Positions 1 through 7,888 of a stretch of 64,000 nt of DNA are shown here, piece by piece; positions within the stretch are counted from its first letter, which is position 1; each line of letters begins with the position of its first letter. The stretch is from assembly GCF_002483225.1 (NCBI RefSeq), contig NZ_DLHL01000004.1, positions 248 to 64,247 on the forward strand. The letters run 5' to 3'. The notes beneath the pieces were generated by a model, which worked only from the letters and a program-made list of their open reading frames with translations, did not search any database and was not told the DNA's origin. Source of the DNA: Gemmatimonas sp. UBA7669 (GTDB lineage Bacteria; Gemmatimonadota; Gemmatimonadetes; Gemmatimonadales; Gemmatimonadaceae). The translations under genes and the position numbers were made by a program.

Positions 1-33
1 TTCCTCCTTCGCTCTGCGTGAGCTGTTGAGGAT

Positions 34-276
34 CTATTGGATCCAGCGAATGCCAGTATCTGGCCTGGCATCGTAAGAGGCGCACGCAGAGGAAGAGGGC
101 GTCAGCGTGATCTCGCGCTGCTGAGGCCCCCAAGCGGGATGACGGTGCTGGCCCGTGTGCTGTCGCTGAACGTCCGCCGCCCGCGCCTGGACAATGACCT
201 GTGAGCGACCGCGGAGCGGCACTTCGATGTAGCCCAACTGACCGGTGGCGATGGAGATGCGTGTCACGGTGGACAC
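34..276 (-). CDS. hypothetical small protein (80 aa), doubtful
   Basis: I do not recognise this protein. The frame opens with GTG at 276. A GAGG sequence lies about ten bases upstream and the frame begins 38 bases after the DUF445 stop, so it could be the last gene of that minus-strand operon. The first 33 residues look like coding sequence (ISIATGQLGYIEVPL). The remainder is rich in Gln, His, Arg and Ser and looks like chance reading of GC-rich DNA. It could be a real small protein, a decayed gene end, or noise. If it is not real, positions 1-313 hold no gene that I can support. Confidence 0.25.
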   Translation of the reverse strand: MSTVTRISIATGQLGYIEVPLRGRSQVIVQARAADVQRQHTGQHRHPAWGPQQREITLTPSSSACASYDARPDTGIRWIQ

Positions 277-313
277 CTGCGTGGGTGCCTCACGAACTGT
301 CGAGCCAGTCGAA

Positions 314-1672
314 CTACTTCATCAAACCGCTCGCCGCGTGCAGCAACACCCCAACCAGGCCGCCGACCAGCGTCCCGTTGATGCGGATGAACTGCAGGTC
401 GCGCCCGATCTGCAACTCGATCTTCCGTGACGTGGCGTCGGCATCCCAGGCCGCGACCGTGCTGGCAATCAGTCGCGCCACTTCCTCGCGCGCCTGCTCC
501 ACCGAGTAGGTCACGAGCTCCACGATCCAGCCGTTCACCTTCTCGGCCAGCACCGCGTCTTCCAGCACCTTGTGGCCCAGGCCCGTGAGCCAGCGCTCAA
601 TCTGATCGGGTTCGCGCTCGGCGTCGTCAGCGAGACGCGCGGCATAACTGCCCAGTCGGCCCTTCACATCGGTCCACACTTCGCGCGAGAACTCGGCCAC
701 TCCCGGATGGTTGAGCACATCGAGCTTGATCTGCTCGGCGCGCGCCATGGTTTCCGGATTGTCGCGCAGATTGGCCACGAAACGCTCCACGGCCTCATCG
801 TAGCGCTGTCGCAGTGGATGGGCCGGGTCAGCGGCGACTGCCACCAGCGTCTTCTCCACGCCGCTCACGATCTTGTCGCCAAGACGGTCCTCCACGGCCC
901 CCGGCACCCACCACGGGCTTTCCTTGCGGATGCGATCGCGAATGAGCTCCTCGTTCTCCTCGAGGAAGCGCGCGGCGAGGCGCAGCGCATCGTCGAGCAG
1001 GGCCTGATGACGCCCACCCGTGGTGAGCAACTCGAAGGCCCGTGCAACCAGCGGACCGGCCTGCATGGCGCGCAGTCGCGACACGATGCCCTTGTCCACG
1101 AGCGCCTGCACATCTTCGTCACGCATCACGTTGACGGCGCCCGACAGGCCGTGCGCCGCTGCCGTGGCCAGGCGCCGGGAGTTCTCCGGTCGCGCAATCC
1201 ACTGCGCCGCCTTCTCACCCAACTTCATGGCCGACAGCTTCTCCTGCACCACTTCGCGCGTGAGAAAGTTGCGTTGCACGAAGTTGCCGAGGGCGGTGCC
1301 AATGCGATCCTTGCGCGAGGGCACAATGGCCGTGTGCGGAATGGGCAGGCCCAGCGGATGGCGGAACAGGGCCGTGACCGCAAACCAGTCGGCCAGGCCG
1401 CCCACCATGGCGGCTTCGGCAAAGGCGCGCAAATAACCGATGGCCGGATGGTGCGCTTCGTAGATGCGAGCCACCACGTATACAATGGCCACGACCACCA
1501 GCATGGCCGACGCCACGCGCTTCATGCGCACAAGACGCACCCGACGAATCTCGTCGTCAGGTGTGATGCGCAGGGCGGCGGGTAACGCCGTTGAGGGCAG
1601 CGCCGCTGAGGGCTGCGCCGTCGAAGGCAGAGCCGCCACGGGCTGCGATTCCGGCGAGCGGTCGGTCACCAC
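314..1672 (-). CDS. DUF445 family membrane-anchored protein
   Basis: The product (452 aa) belongs to the DUF445 (YjiN-like) family, whose function is unknown. A hydrophobic segment lies at about residues 52-71. It is followed by the family signature around residues 91-115 (GGLADWFAVTALFRHPLG) and long amphipathic helices. A second hydrophobic segment near the C-terminus (about 430-449) suggests both ends are membrane-anchored. The first 35 residues are a low-complexity Ala/Pro/Ser stretch made by a 15-bp repeat. The start is GTG at 1672, with a second in-frame GTG immediately after it. The gene begins 7 bases after the metallopeptidase stop, so the two are almost certainly co-transcribed. Confidence 0.85.
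   Translation of the reverse strand: MVTDRSPESQPVAALPSTAQPSAALPSTALPAALRITPDDEIRRVRLVRMKRVASAMLVVVAIVYVVARIYEAHHPAIGYLRAFAEAAMVGGLADWFAVTALFRHPLGLPIPHTAIVPSRKDRIGTALGNFVQRNFLTREVVQEKLSAMKLGEKAAQWIARPENSRRLATAAAHGLSGAVNVMRDEDVQALVDKGIVSRLRAMQAGPLVARAFELLTTGGRHQALLDDALRLAARFLEENEELIRDRIRKESPWWVPGAVEDRLGDKIVSGVEKTLVAVAADPAHPLRQRYDEAVERFVANLRDNPETMARAEQIKLDVLNHPGVAEFSREVWTDVKGRLGSYAARLADDAEREPDQIERWLTGLGHKVLEDAVLAEKVNGWIVELVTYSVEQAREEVARLIASTVAAWDADATSRKIELQIGRDLQFIRINGTLVGGLVGVLLHAASGLMK
1584..1643 (-). repeat. four imperfect 15-bp tandem repeats in the DUF445 N-terminus
   Basis: Four head-to-tail 15-bp units with the core GCCGnnGAGGGC (plus-strand reading) lie inside the beginning of the DUF445 gene. 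They encode the alternating Ala-Leu-Pro-Ser-Thr stretch before the first membrane segment. The unit length is a multiple of three, so copy-number changes keep the frame. Confidence 0.7.
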
Positions 1673-1679
1673 ACGCGGG

Positions 1680-3056
1680 TCAGCGAGTGGCGGCGGCGTC
1701 GCCTACCTTGATGCCGCGCGGGTCGATGGGGGCGGCGGTACCGGCCGGAAGGTCCATGTAGAGCACTACGGGATGGCCGCCAATCTGTTCCAGCGCCAGC
1801 GTGACCGTCCGCGCGCCATGCGTCTTGCTGGCAGGCACCTCGTAGCGGCGTGTGGTGGCACCGGCGGGGACATCCACCCGACCCAATCCGTAGCGACGAC
1901 GTGCCGCGTCGCCCATCAGGTCGAGAAAGTCCGCCGCTTCCACTGGGTTGTCCCAGGTGGTGGCCCATACAAAGGCATCCGTCTGACCGTTGCGAACCAC
2001 GGCAAAGCGGTCGCCCGCGAGGCCGGTGGCCCCGCGCACGGCCAGCGCATCGTTCTTGAGATGCTGCACCAACGCGAGACGGGTTTCGAACTCGCCGAGT
2101 GTGTTCTCGAAGAACACCGTACCGCTGCGCGGCGCGGGCAGCGTGACAGTGCGCGCCATGAACCGCTCGGCAGGCGTGGGCGCGAAATAGGCGTCGTCAC
2201 GCAGCACCTGCCGCGTGGACGTGGGCAGATCGGTCAGCAGTTCCTTTTCCGGTCGCTTTTCGACAAAGCGACGCACGAAGTCGGCCCCGCCAAGGTACGG
2301 GAACAACAGGCCCTCACGAATGGTGCGCGGCGCAGAGCCAAACACGGGCATGCCGACCGACTGATCGCGAATGAGATCGCGAATGCGCTCCCATCCGCCC
2401 GGCATGCGCAGCGCCGAGGCCGAGTTGGGATCGATGCGCAACTGCATGTAGACCGCCTGCCCTTCCAGCACCGACTGTGCGGCCGTCTGCCGGTCGGCAT
2501 CGTCGGTGCGGCCCTGAATGCTATCGATGGGCACATACTGGTCCTGCAAGGCATGCACCAGTTCGTGAGCTACGGTTTGCCGCAGTAGAAGATCGGGGGC
2601 GCCATCCACCACGTACAGCACGTCGGTGGCCGGATCGTAGTAGCCCACGATCTGTTCCTCGAGCAATCGCTGCAGCAGCGGCGCCATTTGCATGGTGTCG
2701 GGTATCTGCCCGAGCAGGCGATACACCACTTCGAGACCGGCGACCTGCGTGCGACCACGTTCACTTTCGAGCTGCTGGCGCACGAAGCGTCCCACTTCCT
2801 CCTTCGAGCGCCGCTCCACCTTGGGCGGTGTCTTGAACGGGAGTCCCAGTTCCTTTTCGATGCGCGGCACGAACTCCGCGACCAGCTCAGCATAGGGTCC
2901 ATCGCCGGCCTTGGGCTTCTCGCCGCAGGCAGCCAGCAGCGTCATCGTGGCCAGTGCGCCTGCGGCCACAACGCCAGCGGACAACGCCCGCGCGGCGAAT
3001 CGGACGGATGCGCGCGTTGGCGCGCCGCGGCTCTGCCGCGTCGTCGGGAGTGCCAT
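1680..3056 (-). CDS. lipoprotein zinc metallopeptidase (HExxH, gluzincin-like)
   Basis: The product (458 aa) has an N-terminal signal sequence ending in a lipobox (LLAAC, Cys44), so it is probably a lipoprotein of the cell envelope. A zinc-protease motif HELVHALQDQ sits at residues 164-173. An LEGQA motif with Glu198, about 30 residues downstream, is the likely third zinc ligand. That spacing fits a gluzincin fold. The C-terminal half has no motif I recognise. Substrate and role are unknown. The gene starts at the ATG at 3056, 19 bases after the prepilin peptidase stop, and is followed by the DUF445 gene 7 bases on. Confidence 0.75.
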   Translation of the reverse strand: MALPTTRQSRGAPTRASVRFAARALSAGVVAAGALATMTLLAACGEKPKAGDGPYAELVAEFVPRIEKELGLPFKTPPKVERRSKEEVGRFVRQQLESERGRTQVAGLEVVYRLLGQIPDTMQMAPLLQRLLEEQIVGYYDPATDVLYVVDGAPDLLLRQTVAHELVHALQDQYVPIDSIQGRTDDADRQTAAQSVLEGQAVYMQLRIDPNSASALRMPGGWERIRDLIRDQSVGMPVFGSAPRTIREGLLFPYLGGADFVRRFVEKRPEKELLTDLPTSTRQVLRDDAYFAPTPAERFMARTVTLPAPRSGTVFFENTLGEFETRLALVQHLKNDALAVRGATGLAGDRFAVVRNGQTDAFVWATTWDNPVEAADFLDLMGDAARRRYGLGRVDVPAGATTRRYEVPASKTHGARTVTLALEQIGGHPVVLYMDLPAGTAAPIDPRGIKVGDAAATR

Positions 3057-3075
3057 GGACTTCAGGGAATGAGGA

Positions 3076-3990
3076 TCAGGCCGGAAGCACGCGCTGCAGG
3101 TACCACGTCATCAGCGCCTCTCCCCAAAGCAAGACCAGGAGCGCAGCGGGCGCAAGGAACACACCGAAGGGCACGTCGGGAAACTCGAACTCCTCGCCAC
3201 GACGGCTGCTGCGGATTTTGACAATGGGTCCGACAATACCCACGAAGACCACGGCGCCCAGGAACGCGCCCGCCACAATGGTGAGCAGCGAGCGCTCGGC
3301 GCCTACCGCGGCGCCCACCACGGCCATGAGTGTCGTGTCGCCAAAGCCCATGGCTTCGCGCTTCATGATCACTTCGGCCAGCCAGCCAATGATGGTGATG
3401 GCTCCGGCGCCCACGCAGGCGCCGATGACCGACGGCCAGGCCGCCGCAAACCGGCTCTCCTCACCCACGAACACATTGGCGAAGGAGAAGGCCAGCATGA
3501 GAAGGAGGCCCGACACCGTGAAGCCGTCGGGAATGAGATAGTGCTTGGCATCGGTGATGGCGATGCCGAGCAGAATGGTGGCAAAGAGAGCCACGCGCAG
3601 TGCTTCGAAGGTGAGACCGAAGGTCCACACGGACGCCATCCACCCGAGCGCCACCACCAGCTCCACCGCCGGATACTGCACCGAAATGGGCAACGCGCAG
3701 CCACGACACTTGCCGCGCAGCATCAGCCAGCTGAGCAGCGGGATGTTCTCGTGCCAGGCAATGGGGCGGCTGCAACGTGGGCAACGTGAGCGCGGCGACA
3801 CCACACTCAATTCTTCCGGCCAGCGCGAGATGCAGACGTTCAGGAAGGAGCCGATGGAGGCCCCGACGACGAAGGTCATGAACAGCACCACGCCCACCAT
3901 GCCGGGCACGAAGAGCGGCGCAGCCGGGTCGAGCAAGGGCGACTGCGTGAACGAGGCCTGCAGCGCGGCCAGCACAGAATGGACGGACAT
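3076..3990 (-). CDS. prepilin peptidase / N-methyltransferase (type 4)
   Basis: This polytopic membrane aspartyl protease (304 aa) cleaves the leader of type IV pilins or type II secretion pseudopilins and N-methylates the new end. The cytoplasmic zinc-binding loop has two CxxC pairs (Cys70/73 and Cys95/98). The catalytic aspartates are Asp147 in the ITDAKHYLIPD motif and Asp218 in MGFGD. About eight hydrophobic segments are visible. I chose the ATG at 3990 because the longer open frame upstream overlaps the methyltransferase gene and reads as Arg/Trp-rich noise. No pilin or secretion genes are in the window, so the substrate lies elsewhere. The gene is 13 bases after the SpoU methyltransferase. 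Confidence 0.93.
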   Translation of the reverse strand: MSVHSVLAALQASFTQSPLLDPAAPLFVPGMVGVVLFMTFVVGASIGSFLNVCISRWPEELSVVSPRSRCPRCSRPIAWHENIPLLSWLMLRGKCRGCALPISVQYPAVELVVALGWMASVWTFGLTFEALRVALFATILLGIAITDAKHYLIPDGFTVSGLLLMLAFSFANVFVGEESRFAAAWPSVIGACVGAGAITIIGWLAEVIMKREAMGFGDTTLMAVVGAAVGAERSLLTIVAGAFLGAVVFVGIVGPIVKIRSSRRGEEFEFPDVPFGVFLAPAALLVLLWGEALMTWYLQRVLPA

Positions 3991-4003
3991 GCTCACAGGA
4001 CGA

Positions 4004-4804
4004 TCAACCGGCGGCCGGGTATCCCGAGCGGCCTCCACGAAAGGCCATGGCGTACAACAGGATGCCGGTGGCCACCCCCACGTTGAGCGACTCGACGCCG
4101 GCGGCCATGGGCACGGCCACCGTACGCTGGACGGACGCGGCCACGGCTGGCGTGAGGCCGGCGCCCTCGTTGCTGACCACGAGCGCCTGTGGCGCCGCCA
4201 CCTGATGCAGCGCGAGTTCCGGCAGCGGGGTGCCATCCATGTCGGCCGCCCAGAGGGTCACGTCATGCTGCGCCATGAACCCGGCGACCGTCGTCCAGTC
4301 GAGCAGGTATACCGGATGGGTGAACAGCGCCCCCATGCTGCCTCGCACGACCTTCGCGTTCCACACGTCCACGGTGCCCGGCAGGGCGAACGTGGCCCGT
4401 ACCCCCATGGCCGCCGCCGTGCGGACCACCGTGCCCACGTTCCCCGGGTCCTGCAGGGCGTCGAGAACCAGAAAGCGGGTCCCGTCGACAAAGGGCGGCG
4501 CCGGCATCTCCCACGAGGGAATGGGAGCGATGGCCAGGACCCCCTGCGGCGACTCGGTATCCGCCGCCTCCTGCAGCTCGCGGGCCGAGACCGTGGCCAC
4601 GGCAATGCGGCGCGCGTCACACATGTCCAGCACGGCCCGTACCCGCTCGTTGCCCTGGGCGTCGTCAGCCAGCAACAGGCCCTGCACTGCCAAGCCGCTG
4701 GCCAGCAGCGATTCCACCGTGCGCACGCCCTCGGCCACGAACAGTTGCTGCCGCTCCCGGGCTTTGCGGCGCTGCAGGTCTCTGGCAAGCGTCAGTAACT
4801 TCAC
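4004..4804 (-). CDS. SpoU/TrmH family RNA 2'-O-methyltransferase
   Basis: The product (266 aa) is a SPOUT-class methyltransferase that methylates a ribose 2'-OH in rRNA or tRNA using S-adenosylmethionine. Three SpoU motifs are present: motif 1 DPGNVGTVVRTA (119-130, with the catalytic-type Arg128), motif 2 SNEGAGL (211-217) and motif 3 ESLNVGVATGILLY (238-251) of the trefoil knot. An N-terminal domain resembling the RlmB/TsnR substrate-binding fold precedes them. The start is GTG at 4804 with GAGG just upstream. The exact RNA target cannot be told from sequence. It is the first gene of the minus-strand group running to DUF445 and is divergent from the M48 gene. Confidence 0.9.
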   Translation of the reverse strand: MKLLTLARDLQRRKARERQQLFVAEGVRTVESLLASGLAVQGLLLADDAQGNERVRAVLDMCDARRIAVATVSARELQEAADTESPQGVLAIAPIPSWEMPAPPFVDGTRFLVLDALQDPGNVGTVVRTAAAMGVRATFALPGTVDVWNAKVVRGSMGALFTHPVYLLDWTTVAGFMAQHDVTLWAADMDGTPLPELALHQVAAPQALVVSNEGAGLTPAVAASVQRTVAVPMAAGVESLNVGVATGILLYAMAFRGGRSGYPAAG

Positions 4805-4891
4805 GGCATCCTCAGGGGTATGATGCGTGGTGCCGGCACCGACGCCGACGCCACCCACACAGCTACCGCACACAATACGCGTCCATCGGCC

Positions 4892-5689
4892 ATGCGCCAA
4901 TCCGTCCTGCTCGCCTTGAGTCTCGTGCTGACCACATCCTGCGTGCCGAGTACGCCGGAGGAAGTGGCCATGGGGAACGATTACGCCCAGCAGATCGAGC
5001 GGCAGCTCCCCATTGTGCGTGACCCGGAGATCGTGCGCTACATCAACGTGCTCGGCGACAGCATCGCGCGCGTGGTGGACAACCGCGAGCTGACCTGGCG
5101 GTTCAACGTGGTGGACGAGGCTGAAATCAACGCCTTTGCGGTGCCGGGCGGACACATCTACGTGAACCGCGGGCTGATCGAGCGCACCACCAACATGTCG
5201 GAACTCGCGGGGGTGCTGGGCCACGAAATTGCCCATGTCACGCAGCGGCACAGCATGAAGCAGATGGCCGCCGCGCAGCGGGCCAACATCGGCCTCAGCC
5301 TGGGGTGCATCCTCGCCCCATCGGCCTGCCAGGGACTGGCTGGCACCGGTGTATCGGCCGTGGCGCAGCTGGGCTTTGCCAAGTTCAGCCGCGACGACGA
5401 AACGGAAGCCGACCGCTACGGCGTCAAGTATGTCACGCGCAGCGGCATCGATCCGCGCGGCATGCCGTCGATGTTCCGCATTCTGCTGCGCGAGCGCGAT
5501 CGCAACCCGGGCAGCGTGGAAGGCTGGTTTGCCTCACACCCTGTCGAGGAATCGCGGGTGCGCACCACCGAAGAAGAAATCGCCAAGATCGACCCGGTGG
5601 TGCTGTCCTCACTCACGCGCGACACGCCGTCATTCCAAGCGTTCAAGCGGCGGTTGAGCAGCCTGCCGAGAAGCGCCAGGCCCCGCTGA
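4892..5689 (+). CDS. M48 family metalloprotease, lipoprotein
   Basis: The product (265 aa) carries a signal peptide with a lipobox (LTTSC, Cys17). It then has a peptidase M48 domain with the zinc motif HEIAH at 111-115 and the third ligand in the ETEAD stretch near 170-174. This resembles periplasmic BepA/LoiP-type proteases that act in outer-membrane protein quality control, but it lacks the TPR domain of BepA. I chose the ATG at 4892, which gives a clean lipoprotein signal. An in-frame upstream ATG adds a Thr/His-rich stretch. The gene is divergent from the SpoU gene (87 bases apart) and convergent with punA (17 bases). Confidence 0.9.
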   Translation: MRQSVLLALSLVLTTSCVPSTPEEVAMGNDYAQQIERQLPIVRDPEIVRYINVLGDSIARVVDNRELTWRFNVVDEAEINAFAVPGGHIYVNRGLIERTTNMSELAGVLGHEIAHVTQRHSMKQMAAAQRANIGLSLGCILAPSACQGLAGTGVSAVAQLGFAKFSRDDETEADRYGVKYVTRSGIDPRGMPSMFRILLRERDRNPGSVEGWFASHPVEESRVRTTEEEIAKIDPVVLSSLTRDTPSFQAFKRRLSSLPRSARPR

Positions 5690-5706
5690 ATCTGCGCGCC
5701 TGCGTG

Positions 5707-6579
5707 TCAGGCGCTTGTCGCCGGCAGGCGCCGCACGAACTCCGTCACCAGCGCCTCAAAACGTGAAGCCACGGCGCGGCCCGCTTCCATGACTTCCTCA
5801 TGGTTGAGTGGCACGGGCGAGAGCCCGGCTGCGGCGTTGGTAATGCACGAGACGGCGGCCACGCGCATGCCCAGCGCTCTGGCCACAATTACCTCGGGTA
5901 CGGTGGACATCCCCACCGCATCCACGCCGAGTCGCTCGAGCATGCGCACTTCGGCCGGCGTTTCGTAGGTGGGCCCCAGCAGGCCGCAGTACACGCCCTC
6001 CTGCAACGGCACCTGCACGGCGCGCCCTGCGGTGTGCAGCAGAGCACGCAGGTCGCGATCGTAGGGATCAGACATGTCCGGGAAACGTTCGTCTCCTGGC
6101 TCGGACGCCCCGATGAGCGGGTTGCGGAACATCAGGTTCATGTGGTCGGCAATGACCATGAGGTCACCGGGCGCGAAGGTGCGCCGCACACCACCGGCTG
6201 CATTGGACGCGAGATAGACGGGTGCCCCCAGTGCGTGCAGCACGCGCACCGGGAAAGCGGCCAGCGCCGCGTCGTGCCCCTCGTACATGTGAAAGCGACC
6301 CGCGAGCGCCACCACCGGCATGCCACCCAGCGTGCCCACCAGCAACTGACCGGCATGTCCGGCCACCGTGACTACCGGGAATCCGGGCACATGGGAAAAC
6401 GGAATGCGCAGCGCGTTGTCAATGCGATCGGCCAGACCACCAAGGCCTGAGCCCAGCACGATACCGGCCACTGGCGGGCGCCAATTCGCGCCAACACGCT
6501 CCCGTACATACCGCGCGGCCTGCTCGGCGGCAGCAGCGCCGAAGGCCGACTGCTCCTGTTGACTTGTGATGCCGGTCAT
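5707..6579 (-). CDS. punA: purine nucleoside phosphorylase
   Basis: PunA splits inosine or guanosine with phosphate into the free base and ribose-1-phosphate. The 290-aa length fits the trimeric PNP/MTAP family. Phosphate-site and nucleoside-site motifs are present: GSGLG (43-47), GHAG (74-77), GRFHMYEGH (94-102), YETPAE with Glu206, GMSTVPE (223-229) and Asn248 in ITNAAAG. Glu and Asn at the last two sites are the pair that selects 6-oxopurines in this family. The ATG overlaps the adenosine deaminase stop by four bases (ATGA), so the two are translationally coupled. It is the last gene of the purine salvage operon and takes the inosine made by Add. Confidence 0.95.
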   Translation of the reverse strand: MTGITSQQEQSAFGAAAAEQAARYVRERVGANWRPPVAGIVLGSGLGGLADRIDNALRIPFSHVPGFPVVTVAGHAGQLLVGTLGGMPVVALAGRFHMYEGHDAALAAFPVRVLHALGAPVYLASNAAGGVRRTFAPGDLMVIADHMNLMFRNPLIGASEPGDERFPDMSDPYDRDLRALLHTAGRAVQVPLQEGVYCGLLGPTYETPAEVRMLERLGVDAVGMSTVPEVIVARALGMRVAAVSCITNAAAGLSPVPLNHEEVMEAGRAVASRFEALVTEFVRRLPATSA

Positions 6580-7652
6580 GCGGCAGCCTCCATGCGATGC
6601 AACGACTCCGGGGTATCGGCCAACAGCCGCGCAATATCGCGCTGTGCCTGTTCCTGTAGGCTTCGGCGCTGCGCCAGCGGCAGAAAGGCCGCACCGAAGG
6701 CTGCGACTGCCAACCGACCCAGTGTCGCCAGGTCAAACCCGAGATGCTGCATGCAGCCCAGGTACTCGTCGGTGAGTGACACGCCGCTGACAAGGCGATT
6801 GTCCGTATTGAGTGTCACGACGGCGCCGAGCGACACGTAGCGGGCGAGCGGATGCGCGGCAAAGGTTGGAACGACCCGCGTCTGCACGTTGCTGGTGGGG
6901 CAGACCTCGAGCGGGATCTGTCGGTCCACCACCCAGGCTTCGAGTTCGGCGTCCTCGTGCAAGCGGGTGCCATGCCCTATACGCAGTGCGCCGCAGCGAT
7001 GCACCGCCTGATGAATACTGTGCGCGCCATCGCCTTCACCGGCGTGCACGGTGACGGCCAGATTGTGCGCCCGTGCATAGTCGAACGACGCAGCATGCTG
7101 GTCCGCCGTGTTGCCCGCCTCTCCGCCAGCGAGATCAAAGGCCACCACGCCACGGTTCCGGTAGGCCACGGCCAACTCCGCCATCTCCTGGGTGTGCGGC
7201 GCGGGCAGGCTCCGCAGCGCGCACACAATGGTGCGCGCGACGGTGCCCGTTTCACGCTCCCCGCGTGCGAGGCCCTTGAGCACGGCGTCCATGACATCGG
7301 TCAGCGAAAGTCCGCCGTGCGTGTTGAGCGCCGGACAGAAGCGCACCTCGATGTAGCGCGTGCCGTCGAGTGCGGCATCGAGCACCAGCTCGTGTGCCAC
7401 CCGCTCGAGCTCCGACGCACTCTGCATGACGGCCAACGTCGTCGCAAAGCGCGCGAGATAGGATTCGAGATCAGCGGCGTCGTCGGCGCGCATCCAACGC
7501 GCCAGATCCGCCACCGTAGTCACCGGCAGAGCGAGACCGCGTGCCTGCGACAGTTCGAGCAACGTCCCCGGCCGAAGCGACCCGTCGAGATGGCAGTGCA
7601 ACTCCGCCTTCGGCAGACGCTGCACGATTTCCGCGAGCGCGGCGTGGCTCAC
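6576..7652 (-). CDS. add: adenosine deaminase
   Basis: Add hydrolyses adenosine to inosine and ammonia in the cytoplasm. The 358-aa product keeps the zinc ligands and catalytic residues of the family: HxH at His19/His21, HAGE with His203 and Glu206, IGHGT with His227, and Asp284 in NTDNR. The usual second Asp of the NTDDP motif is Asn here. The same NTDNR form is, to my knowledge, common in bacterial enzymes, so I do not read it as loss of function. The start overlaps the small upstream gene by four bases (ATGA) and its end overlaps punA, so the three are coupled. Confidence 0.95.
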   Translation of the reverse strand: MSHAALAEIVQRLPKAELHCHLDGSLRPGTLLELSQARGLALPVTTVADLARWMRADDAADLESYLARFATTLAVMQSASELERVAHELVLDAALDGTRYIEVRFCPALNTHGGLSLTDVMDAVLKGLARGERETGTVARTIVCALRSLPAPHTQEMAELAVAYRNRGVVAFDLAGGEAGNTADQHAASFDYARAHNLAVTVHAGEGDGAHSIHQAVHRCGALRIGHGTRLHEDAELEAWVVDRQIPLEVCPTSNVQTRVVPTFAAHPLARYVSLGAVVTLNTDNRLVSGVSLTDEYLGCMQHLGFDLATLGRLAVAAFGAAFLPLAQRRSLQEQAQRDIARLLADTPESLHRMEAAA

Positions 7653-7888
7653 GTTGTCTCCTCAGTCGCCCGTTCACGCTGCGCGACTACGCGGAAGATG
7701 GCCCCGCTTGGCGGCTGCGTATCGGCCTCAATGGGCAGGCCACGACTGTCCGTGAGACGAAGGCGGCCGGCCTCAATGCCTGCCGCGTCCTCAGGGAACA
7801 GTGCGCGTACCGCGTCGAGCGCCGTGCTGCCAACCGGCACCGACACGCCCCGCTCGTTCACGAAAACCCGGATCTCTGCGTTGGTCAT
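7649..7888 (-). CDS. small ThiS/beta-grasp-like protein of unknown role
   Basis: This 79-aa protein sits between the nucleotidase and add, overlapping the first by one base (TGATG) and the second by four (ATGA). The N-terminus (IRVFVNERGVSVPVGSTALDAV) has the strand-turn-strand-helix pattern of ThiS/MoaD-like or TGS beta-grasp domains. It lacks the C-terminal Gly-Gly needed for sulfur carriage (it ends in TEETT). That similarity is my reading of the pattern, not a proven homology. Coupling on both sides and normal codon use argue that it is a real gene. It might be a regulatory or scaffolding partner of the salvage enzymes. Confidence 0.65.
   Translation of the reverse strand: MTNAEIRVFVNERGVSVPVGSTALDAVRALFPEDAAGIEAGRLRLTDSRGLPIEADTQPPSGAIFRVVAQRERATEETT

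Noticed and set aside
3991..4236. Longer N-terminus for the prepilin peptidase
   Set aside because: The extension overlaps the methyltransferase gene and reads as an Arg/Pro/Ser/Trp-rich stretch without a membrane or signal pattern. The ATG at 3990 gives the normal family length.
6797..6805. Adenosine deaminase catalytic loss (NTDNR in place of NTDDP)
   Set aside because: The zinc-binding Asp284 is kept and all His and Glu residues are present. To my knowledge this variant is common in bacterial Add proteins.
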